Shown: positions 56,776 to 64,000 of the stretch, one piece after another
Numbering within the stretch: the first letter of the stretch is position 1
Layout of the letters: each line of letters starts with the position of its first letter
Origin: Setomelanomma holmii
Taxonomy: Eukaryota; Ascomycota; Dothideomycetes; Pleosporales; Phaeosphaeriaceae
Assembly: GCA_010015745.1 (NCBI GenBank)
Contig: ML978202.1
Span: forward strand, 165,413 to 229,412
Direction of reading: 5' to 3'
DNA length: 64,000 nucleotides
Notes under the pieces: model-generated
Databases searched by the model: none
Told to the model about the DNA's origin: nothing
The model's input: the letters and a program-made list of their open reading frames with translations, nothing else
Position numbers and translations under genes: made by a program

Positions 56776-57779
56776 CTTGCAGGTCGCTGATTGTGGAAAT
56801 GAAGGATTGGAGAGACAAAGAAGACTAGGAGAGATTGGTATCATCGGCGACGAATCAAGTGGCTTGGGATATGCGAAGTAATGTTGGTTTGCGCAGTTGT
56901 CAGTAGGACAATGTGGGGAGAATCATGATGTAGTATTCGGCCTCTTGAGTGAGAGGTCTATCTGCACAAGAGAGAAAGGAAAGGGCGCTAAGCCTAACCT
57001 GGTACTAGTGCTAGAAGATGGGAAGGAACCTGGGGCAGTACACTCACTGCAGGGCGGAGGCCATGGCTGACAGCAGTCATGAGAATCGTGTTATATAAAG
57101 TCAAATCCGCAGTACCTTGGGGCTCGAATGGTCAACGCAGCGCAATAGCTAAGATGTTGCGCATACCCAGCTTGCCCAAATGACCTGCATTGCATACCGG
57201 TATGCATCAGCTCAACCACCACGAATCCCAAAGTCAAACTCCACTCACGTGTCAAATGAACACATCTCCCATTTCCATCTCACATCTAATTCCCGCTCAT
57301 ACGTGACCGAGTTAGCGACGCTACACACAATGACGCACTCGTACCACCATGCAACATTTGCATCTGAAAAATTGTGAGACTGATCTCACTTGGGCGCAAG
57401 ACGACCTGCTGGATGCGGATGGGTGTCTGATACGATAGTTACACTATGGATCGACCTAGCTGGGACGAAGTAGAGCAAGGGCGCAATACCTCTGTGTAGA
57501 GAGCTGGATGTCGTTGAGCAGTGCAACGTCTGCGACGACATGCGGGCGATCGAGCAAACGGGCATCGTGACAACACACTCGCGCTCGTATAGTCAGTGCT
57601 TTGCGGGGCTTTCACCTCACTTCGACTCCATTGCGCAGGTTGACCGCACTTTCGTCATCGACCTCACATCCTGGATTGCATCCTTTCTTGGCCATCTCTG
57701 TCTCCAGCGACGACACCGACACCGCGCCATACCACGCTCGATACCATCTCAGCACATCTTCATCTCAACCTCACACAAC
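56776..57779. other. intergenic
   Basis: About 1 kb. An in-frame ATG at 57540 would lengthen the next gene by 80 codons, but that region has CT- and CA-rich leader character. Confidence 0.45.
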
Positions 57780-58802
57780 ATGTCAACACACTTCCGCCCC
57801 CTACCACCGCGCACGACACCAACTCCCTCCTCCCCCGTCCGGCCCTCAACGGCACACTCCACCATTCGCGCCGTCACACCCTCACCACCTGCCAGCGCCA
57901 ACGAAGCATGCAGACCTACCTTCCCGCTTTCACGCCCAAAGAGCGAACACGCGCTCGGCTCCGCTGAACTGGCTACGTACTTGCGGTATGTTGTCAACGC
58001 CGAGAATGACGGATTCGGTCCCTCGCCCGAGGGAGCTATGTCTGGCGGTACCGGGCTGAAAAGAGGCGGCGCGATGTCTGGACGGAGTAGTCCTGTCAAG
58101 CGGAGAAGTAGAGATAGGAGCCGCAGTCGAAGTCCGACGAAGAGGACCAGGGTGTTCTCGACGCCGCCCGGTTTGGCAGCTTATGCGAAGGCGCCTGAGA
58201 GAAGTGGGGCGGACAGTCAGGAGCAGGATGTCGTAATCACGACTCATGGGAACGCGGTGGATGGAGCCATCCAGGAAGCCAAAGCGGACGAAGAAGAAGA
58301 CGATGACGATGAGTGTCCCGACACTCCCACGCCGATGACACACGAGCAAAAGCGTCAGGCCTACACTCCCCTAGGTGCACTACGTCCACTCCGCTCTCCT
58401 CCAACAGCGCCTCCATCACATCCAGATTCGACTATTCCACCGCATACCACCACCCCCATCCCACCGCTGTCCGGCGCCCAACATCAAGCCCAACCCGCCC
58501 CGCAACTCCAATCCAGTCACCCTCGCAAACCCACACCCAACCACCCAGCAAACCGCATGTCCATCTCCGCCTGGTCCAAAGGGTCCGCTCTCTCCGCCGC
58601 GTCTAAGCACTCCATCTTCAGCACGCCGGGCAGAGACGAATTGGAGCGCAAGAAGGCTTTGGTCGAGGTTGATGGGGGCCCGTTTGCGAGGGTGCAGAGT
58701 ATGATGGATTTGGATGAGGAGAGGAGACGGATAAGTAGTGGTGGTGGCACGGAGAAGGGGAAGAGTGGATTTGGAATCAAGTGTGGGTGTGTGATTATGT
58801 GA
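57780..58802 (+). CDS. disordered protein with C-terminal CaaX box (GCVIM)
   Basis: 340 residues from MSTHFRPLPPRTTPTPSSPV. Mostly Pro/Ser/Thr-rich and disordered, with an SR-like basic patch (VKRRSRDRSRSRSPTKRTR) and an acidic patch (KADEEEDDDDECPDTPTPMT). A short ordered segment near residue 60 reads GSAELATYLRYVVNAENDGF. The C-terminus is DELERKKALVEVDGGPFARV, a basic Gly/Ser linker, then KCGCVIM. CVIM predicts farnesylation and the extra Cys could be acylated, giving a membrane anchor (inference). No enzyme domain. The last five residues, GCVIM, equal those of the 30.4-kb gene. Confidence 0.7.
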   Translation: MSTHFRPLPPRTTPTPSSPVRPSTAHSTIRAVTPSPPASANEACRPTFPLSRPKSEHALGSAELATYLRYVVNAENDGFGPSPEGAMSGGTGLKRGGAMSGRSSPVKRRSRDRSRSRSPTKRTRVFSTPPGLAAYAKAPERSGADSQEQDVVITTHGNAVDGAIQEAKADEEEDDDDECPDTPTPMTHEQKRQAYTPLGALRPLRSPPTAPPSHPDSTIPPHTTTPIPPLSGAQHQAQPAPQLQSSHPRKPTPNHPANRMSISAWSKGSALSAASKHSIFSTPGRDELERKKALVEVDGGPFARVQSMMDLDEERRRISSGGGTEKGKSGFGIKCGCVIM

Positions 58803-59117
58803 GGGACTGGAGTTTGGGTATTGGAAATGAGAACAGCTAGGGGGTTGTGATTGGGAAAGCGTAGTACAGGAGCGAGAGTTGCGAGAAAAGAGGTCGAGGA
58901 GACGAGATGACAGAAGGACGATCTTGTATATTCAGATCTGAGGTGAAAGAGAAGAATTACCTAGTTTCTTGCATTCACTCTCGTTTGCCCTGCCTCTTCT
59001 TTGACCTTGTTCGCAATCTCCAAATCGACCTCTTAACTTCAAATCCATCACAACCACACCCCTATCCAAAGTTCTTCAACGAATCAATCAAAGTCAGTCG
59101 CAAGACCACACAGCAGC
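58803..59117. other. intergenic
   Basis: 315 bp, no further gene recognised. Confidence 0.4.
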
Positions 59118-59462
59118 ATGACGACAACATTGACGGACATCGTGCAACGCCCGCTTATGCTTAGCGATATTGTCGCCAACACGCAACGGCTATCAGCCAC
59201 GCTACCTCCTGACGACTGGGACACGGAAGTACCTCGATCCTTTCTGGATCGCCAATCAAGCGGCGTCTTTGAGCTTGTGAGTTGGCCTACATTTGACGGT
59301 CCACAAATTGCATCACTAATCCCAGATTCCTCGAAGCCCTCCCAGACGCTGCGAGAGGATGAGAGCGACGGGTCAGATCTGGTCGAAGATCGACCGGGTT
59401 GGTGGCGTCGCCCACTTCGTGACGTATGCCGGTGCCTTGTCAAGCACCGGAACGAAAGGTAA
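59118..59462 (+). CDS. small hypothetical protein, 114 residues
   Basis: MTTTLTDIVQRPLMLSDIVA to a stop after RCLVKHRNER. Balanced composition, with an acidic middle (LREDESDGSDLVEDRPGWWR). No signal peptide or membrane span; family unknown. Convergent with the next, minus-strand gene (120 bp apart). Confidence 0.45.
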   Translation: MTTTLTDIVQRPLMLSDIVANTQRLSATLPPDDWDTEVPRSFLDRQSSGVFELVSWPTFDGPQIASLIPDSSKPSQTLREDESDGSDLVEDRPGWWRRPLRDVCRCLVKHRNER

Positions 59463-59581
59463 AAATGATATTGGACAGCTACAATTCACTGCGAGATGGC
59501 TTTTCAGCTTGTCGCGGTGAATTGTATGCCTCCAGAACGAGTATTTGGAAGTCATATGTTCCGTATCTTGAAACAAGTATG

Positions 59582-60489
59582 CTAATACCTCTTCTTAGAT
59601 GACGATTCAGCAGCTATATCGAGCGCCTCAACAATGTCGATGCCAAAAACCACAGTCATATATGCTGGGAAGAGAATCCAGAGGCCGCTACACGATGATT
59701 AGCAACGGCATCTCAGCAAGGACATGGGACTTACTTCATGACCCCATAAAAGAGGAAGATCGTGAACCAGTCATTATGCCCAACACTCGCCCACCCACTG
59801 AAGTACTCGTTGAAGTAGTACAGGATCGTCTTACTGAGCGTCATGACACTCGCCGCGAATCCAATAATCAGAGCACGATTTCCAACCTTGCCCCGAACCT
59901 TGACACCACCTGCGAACCACGCGCTCACACCTTGTCCAACCTGCACGCCCGTCCCCGCAGCCGTAGGAACACCATGGTTGTATAGAATCATAGCATACAA
60001 GCCATACATGACAAGCTCAACCGCATTTAGCGCACCCTGTGCACCACCAAAGCCCTCTTTGGCATCCCACGCAGACCGGCTATACACTTTATCTATCGCT
60101 GCGTAGATCTCATATGGCTTCCAGATCGGCCATTGCAATGCGCCGCCCTCGAATGTGTGCGGGCGCAGCAAGATGTACAGCGAGTCCCAGAGCACGAGTG
60201 GAATGGAGACGGCGAGCCAGAGCACGGTGATGTTGGATGCGGTGTGGCACCAAGTTGATTCGCCGACCTCGGAAGGCGAGGGAGGCGAAGCGACGGCAAT
60301 GGTGTCCTTTGCAGCATCGCGCGTGGTACTGACTACGCGACGCGAGAACGACTTCGCTGTCGGAGAGGAATTGAGGTCTGCCGAGCTGGTGGGCGCAGGA
60401 GACGCGGTGGAGGTACGTGAAGGCTTTTTGGTGGGTGATGGCTCGAAGGTGGGGAAGTTACCGCGCGGGTGTTGGCGTGTGGCAACCAT
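59582..60489 (-). CDS. multi-pass membrane protein, conserved fungal type
   Basis: Join 60489-59735, 59687-59582; 286 residues. A Pro/Ser-rich cytosolic start (MVATRQHPRGNFPTFEPSPT) precedes four or five hydrophobic spans: NITVLWLAVSIPLVLWDSLY, ALNAVELVMYGLYAMILYNH, IIGFAASVMTLSKTILYYFN and WFTIFLFYGVMN plus GLWILFPAYMTVVFGIDIVE. The intron (GTAAGT donor, GTGTAG acceptor) makes the last span continuous. The layout, with WPIWKPYEIYAAIDKVYS and NEYFSGWASVGHNDW, recalls EXPERA-like fungal proteins, but that link is weak. It ends with a basic KKRY, a possible ER-retrieval-like tail. Upstream in-frame ATG codons are less likely starts. Confidence 0.78.
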
Positions 60490-61156
60490 GTCGACTGCAG
60501 TCCAAAAAAAATATGATGGGTTCTGTAGGAGGTAGGAGAGAATGAGGATGTTGATGCGCAGAGGAATGCAGACAAGACGTGTTGTTGTGGTGTCGCAATG
60601 AATGTCACGGAACGTGTGGGGGGTTCGCTCGGGACCTGCTTTAGCCGGCGGGTCTACCCAAAGAGGGAAGGAGATGGTGTAGTGTGGCTGCCAATCAGAG
60701 AAAAGGTGGTCAAACATCGATCATCATTGGCCGGCATTTTGTTGTCGTTGTGACTTTGTGTTGACTTCACGTCCACCAATGCTCTTCAGGCGATCATCTC
60801 GTCGTGCCGTCTCGACTGGTCCTCAGCATGTGACCTCTGACAGAAGACTGCACAAGTTTCTAGTCGATGTCCATCTACCTTGGCCACGAGCTTTGCGATG
60901 AACGTCCTTCTAGATCTATCCGTGGACATGATGTATTGTTTGACTGCTTAAGCATCGTTCTTGCTCAGGTCTTCTTCGAACTCCTCCACATTCAAAACGA
61001 CCACAGCAACTCCGAAGCCACCTGCTCATTCCCTTCGTGTCCACCTCCTAAGTTTGTGCTTGCTCAAGCATCTCGATTCATCACTTTGCTTGCCTTTTGT
61101 CTCAGTCAACAAACCACCAGGATCGCGACATTTGTATAGGACTTCCCCCAGATCCC
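60490..61156. other. intergenic between divergent genes
   Basis: About 670 bp, no gene recognised. Confidence 0.4.
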
Positions 61157-61651
61157 ATGCTCTCCCTCATCGTACTCACAAGCCCGAACGAACTGGAGAC
61201 ATCTTGCACTACACACAACACAGTATCCTACCTACCCAACAACCCCGAAATAGCCCGTCGAGGGCCTCAGCACGGCATCAACATGACACTCTCCAACTCA
61301 CCGGGCTCGTCTCCGAACTCGTCTCGTCGCACTACGCCAAGCTCATCAGGAGTAAGTACGCCAGCAAGCACCCTTCCAGATAACGCGATCACGATCAAGT
61401 GCGCACGGCGGGATTGTCCTAACATGGTCACCGTCGTTCTGTTCGGAGATCATGAGCCTGTCTTCATCAAGGCGAGTTGCTGGGAGTGCGCGATCCCCAT
61501 TGTCTTGCCAGGCCCGCAAAGTCAGGATGAGGATAGGGGTGGGGATGGGATGAGTGGGATGAGGCTGAGAAGGGCGATGGTCACGGAGAGTGAGCGGAAG
61601 AAAGAAGGTAATAAGGTGAGGATGCAGAATGCTGAAGGATCTATAGAATGA
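61157..61651 (+). CDS. small hypothetical protein with a possible zinc-binding loop
   Basis: 164 residues from MLSLIVLTSPNELETSCTTH; a second ATG at 61283 (MTLSNSPGSSPNSSRRTTPS) is an alternative start. The ordered core reads IKCARRDCPNMVTVVLFGDH then EPVFIKASCWECAIPIVLPG. Its CX4C and CX2C pairs, 23 residues apart, could bind zinc like a small ribbon. The C-terminal 45 residues are charged. Family not recognised. Confidence 0.5.
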   Translation: MLSLIVLTSPNELETSCTTHNTVSYLPNNPEIARRGPQHGINMTLSNSPGSSPNSSRRTTPSSSGVSTPASTLPDNAITIKCARRDCPNMVTVVLFGDHEPVFIKASCWECAIPIVLPGPQSQDEDRGGDGMSGMRLRRAMVTESERKKEGNKVRMQNAEGSIE

Positions 61652-61981
61652 TGTGAATGTCGAAAGGGTACGATGCACCTGAGAACTGAACTGTGCATCA
61701 CTTGGTGCGAACACTGATAGACGAAATTACTTGCATTTTCCCTAGCCTTTGGAGCGTAACTACACCCTGAGTACTTATCCGTGCAAATGCGTTGTGCAAG
61801 TGCCAAATGTGTCGCATGCAGCTGTCCTTTAAAAGCCTTCGAGGCCGCCAGACCCTAGGATGAGCAAGCTAGCTCCGCCTACTTATGCTGCTTTGGAGCA
61901 CAGCCCTAAGGCTATGCCTTGTGTCCCGGAAAATTCTCCGAAACCGTGCTTTGGGGAACTCAGTAGGGGCACAAAGCTCGT
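61652..61981. other. intergenic between convergent genes
   Basis: 330 bp, no gene recognised. Confidence 0.4.
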
Positions 61982-63036
61982 CTAATACCTCAGCAGATAC
62001 GAAGCAGCAAGCCCGAGCCACCTTTGGCTTCCATTCTTCTTGCGAAGCAATTCAGCAGCCTGCCTCTCCTTGGCGATGCGCGCTTGCCTCTCAGCCTCAT
62101 TCCTCTCCCACCGGGCGCGCCTTTCGTCTTCCCTAACTTGCCACTGCGCCTTAAGGCCTCCCATTCTTTCCTCGCTTTGTTTCTGGAGTATTCATCGGCC
62201 TCGACCATGGCTTGTTTGAGGCGTGGGTGAAGTGCGAGATAGGCCGCAAAGTCTTCAGGGTCAGGCACTAGCTCCTTGTAGCGACAAAAGCACAAGTGAT
62301 TCACCATAGCCGTCCAAAGCGGATCTTTGTCAGAAGTAGCGTTGCGTTCAACGGTAGTGATCTCCTCGTAGCTTGGCAGCTCTGTCTTGAAGTACTCGAC
62401 AAAGACTGTGAGAATGTGTCTAGTGTAGCGCTCCATACCAAGAATGCGAGCTGCACGGAGCAGAGCGACATTCTCGGCAAATTTCTGCTGCATGGGCACA
62501 GCGTAGGCTTCAAACCCCTGACATGTGTCGCGCATCCATGAGATAAGTAGTATACGCAGCGCCTCTGGACTCAGAAGATCGGCTGGAGCATGATAATCAA
62601 GAGACTCGGGATTCTGGCTGAAGTGGTCGTCAAGCACTTTCGACGTGGCTATCGCAGCGCCCTTGAAGATACCACCAACTGCCACAGGCCCAATGAATAT
62701 GGTGATGCGTAGTCCTCTGATCAAGCCTTGACGCTCTTGACGGATCATGGTCAGAAGATCATCGAGCGGCTGCTCGACCATATTGGTGGATGCTGATGCC
62801 TTGGGAAGCTTTACGACGGGCAAGATTGGCTGGGTCGTCATGCCTGTGTGGACTTCTGTAGACTGAAGAAGTTGGGTCGAAGGAGGGCATGGAGTTGTAT
62901 TAGTTTGAGGATCTGGCTGCGATGTTGAGGTCTTGGGTGGTGACGACGGAAGTGTTGCCGGAAGCTCAGCCAATGTTGGCACGTGCTGAGGTTGAGATGA
63001 ATGTCTTGGTTCGAAGTCACAAGCAGGAGGTGACAT
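61982..63036 (-). pseudogene. hypothetical protein gene with a frameshift near the 3' end
   Basis: From MSPPACDFEPRHSSQPQHVP (ATG 63036) the frame is open for over 280 codons: a disordered start, then a helical region (LDDLLTMIRQERQGLIRGLR, VALLRAARILGMERYTRHIL, VFVEYFKTELPSYEEITTVE, VNHLCFCRYKELVPDPEDFA). After DEYSRNKARKEWE, near 62160-62170, the charged helix continues only in the next frame (LKAQWQVREDERRARWERNE, AERQARIAKERQAAELLRKK), stopping at 61982; the original frame becomes Arg/Gly-rich and stops at 61990. One missing base would explain it. An ATG at 63075 adds residues read from a tetranucleotide repeat and is less likely the start. It may be functional with an altered tail. Confidence 0.6.
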
Positions 63037-63045
63037 CTTCCCCGC

Positions 63046-63070
63046 CGGTAGGTAGGTAGGTAGGTAGGTA
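63046..63070. repeat. GGTA/TAGG tetranucleotide microsatellite
   Basis: About six tandem copies of GGTA just upstream of the ATG at 63036. It could act as a length-variable element in the leader. Confidence 0.85.
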
Positions 63071-63469
63071 GTCATTTTACGTCCGTCTGATGAGGATTAA
63101 GTCCACCATCTCGCCTCCCAAGGGGCATATACAATGTGCTAAGCTATGGAATTATAGTACTATCGCACTACCTTAGAGAGCATTTCTTGCGTGCGCAGGT
63201 ATTGCTACCAGTTCAAGCTACAGCTCCCCTTCCAGTTAGGGAGACTGAGCCGTTTATGTACATTAGACAAAGTCTTTCACATTCCAAGGTACCTACATGC
63301 CGTACAAGAAGAAAAGAAGAAGATAGTAGGGGGGAGAGGGCGAGAAGAAGGGTAGAAGGATGGGGAGTGTCGCAGCCGTTGCGCTGCTACACCCAGTGTC
63401 GCTAGGTGCTGCCCTATAGCCCAGTGAGGTAGCCTCACTTCCTGCTGTGCTGCTGCAGGGCAGGGAGAG

Positions 63470-64000
63470 CTACCGAGGACAGACGATAGTGTAGTACTGC
63501 GTGAGCTGGGTGAAGGCTTCAAAGGCCTCTGGATCCCTTATCAGTGCTGCGATGTAAGTGAGGCCGTCAGCCCGGCTGGATGGTGGTATGAGTGGTCGAA
63601 GTGGCCATCGACTGAAAACCCACAGGGTCTTGCGGCAGAGCACGAGGTGCTCTGGCGTCTTATTGCGTCCGCATAAGCAGGTGGGGTTCGCATTGTTGTG
63701 ATGGAACTTTCAGTGGTACCAGGCAAAGTCCCCATGCATAGATCGGATAGAGAGGAGTCTGGCCAGTGTAGCTCTTGGTAGGTCTAGCTCTCTAGGTCCG
63801 TGGCGTGGTGTATAGTCCAAGTCCCAGCCTTTATACTATTTAGAGAGTTTCGTCTTCTTTTCAGACCACCAGATCTGTTGTGTGCTACGCAGTGCTTTGC
63901 GAGCGACTGACTTAATACCTGAGAGTGTAGACACAGCAGCTTTCCCAGTTGGGAGCGTTGGGTGCTGGGCTTCTAGATTGGCTAGTCTGTCTGCAGTTTC
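63470..64000 (-). mobile_element. 3' end of a non-LTR (LINE) retrotransposon, decayed
   Basis: Reading leftward from the window edge in one frame: ETADRLANLEAQHPTLPTGK (end of an RNase H domain, with the late Asp), AAVSTLSGIKSVARKALRST, QQIWWSEKKTKLSK, a TAG at 63838-63836, YKGWDLDYTPRHGPRELDLP, LARLLSIRSMHGDFAWYH, a TGA at 63712-63710, then KFHHNNANPTCLCGRNKTPE with HLVLCRK, a CCHC-type knuckle, and a stop at 63472-63470. This order, RNase H then a C-terminal zinc knuckle, is typical of Tad1/I-clade fungal LINEs. The two stops show it is inactive. The reverse transcriptase would lie beyond the window. Confidence 0.85.

Noticed and set aside
57540..57779. 80-codon N-terminal extension of the CaaX protein
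   Set aside because: The region has CT/CA-rich leader character; the ATG at 57780 after CACACAAC is the better start.
63046..63070. GGTA repeat as the 3' tail of the LINE
   Set aside because: It lies about 400 bp beyond the LINE stop with unrelated sequence between; nothing links the two.
1..64000. Genome-wide RIP signature
   Set aside because: A few stops fit C-to-T at CpA, but the window is not AT-rich, most lesions are indels, and one LINE stop (TGA probably from TGG or CGA) does not need the CpA rule. Dinucleotide counts would be needed.
1..64000. Secondary-metabolite cluster or CRISPR-like array
   Set aside because: No polyketide synthase, peptide synthetase, terpene synthase or spaced direct repeats were seen.

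Overview
This window comes from a filamentous ascomycete fungus. Genes carry short spliceosomal introns (mostly 45-70 bp, GTANGT-type donors, CTAAC/CTGAC-like branch sites), gene density is about one per 2 kb, and most recognisable proteins are fungal (Whi5/Nrm1, Pal1, Ark1/Prk1-type kinase, SLS1, DUF6536). The protein style suggests a Dothideomycete; that placement is inference, not something the sequence proves.

Layout. 1-1.4 kb: non-coding, with degenerate tandem repeats. 1.4-8.7 kb: housekeeping block with an Ark1/Prk1-type kinase (-), a coiled-coil protein (-), splicing factor SF3b10 (+), ankyrin protein Yar1 (-) and RNA polymerase III subunit Rpc11 (+). 9.2-10.2 kb: a multiply frameshifted F-box-like relic. 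10.6 kb: an intron-containing tRNA-Arg(ACG) (-). 11-15 kb: a Nudix protein and an eight-exon DUF6536 membrane protein. 15.8-16.5 kb: a small secreted protein gene carrying two in-frame stops. 19-21 kb: a ferric-reductase-type flavocytochrome (-), flanked by large gaps. 24.5-27.4 kb: an intronless 939-residue orphan. 27.8-32 kb: small orphan genes, two ending in CaaX prenylation boxes, one built on a 20-bp minisatellite. 32.2-33.8 kb: a GH5 glucanase (-). 35-36.3 kb: a Whi5/Nrm1 repressor with an MCB element in its leader. 37.6 kb: a tiny metallothionein whose stop codon is made by splicing. 38-44.7 kb: a TBC Rab-GAP (-), Mediator Med31 (-) and Pal1 (+). 45.8-53.2 kb: a Rad51-like paralog, tRNA adenosine deaminase Tad1 (-), an NT-type C2 protein made from micro-exons, and mitochondrial SLS1. 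53.7-56.3 kb: two decayed genes. 56.5-63 kb: small orphans, a third CaaX protein, a multi-pass membrane protein and a gene with a late frameshift. 63.5-64 kb: the 3' end of a decayed LINE retrotransposon entering from the right.

Most intact genes are core cellular functions: transcription (Med31, Rpc11, Nrm1), splicing (SF3b10), tRNA editing (Tad1), ribosome assembly (Yar1), actin and cell shape (Ark1-like kinase, Pal1), membrane traffic (TBC) and mitochondrial expression (SLS1). There is no biosynthetic cluster. Less conserved material (pseudogenes, orphans, repeats) lies between core genes. The most notable items are the split-stop metallothionein, the three GCVI[ML]-ending orphans, the minisatellite-encoded charged protein, the micro-exon 5' end of the C2 gene, and the secreted-protein gene with two nonsense codons. 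All exon joins were made by eye from splice signals, reading phase and family resemblance.
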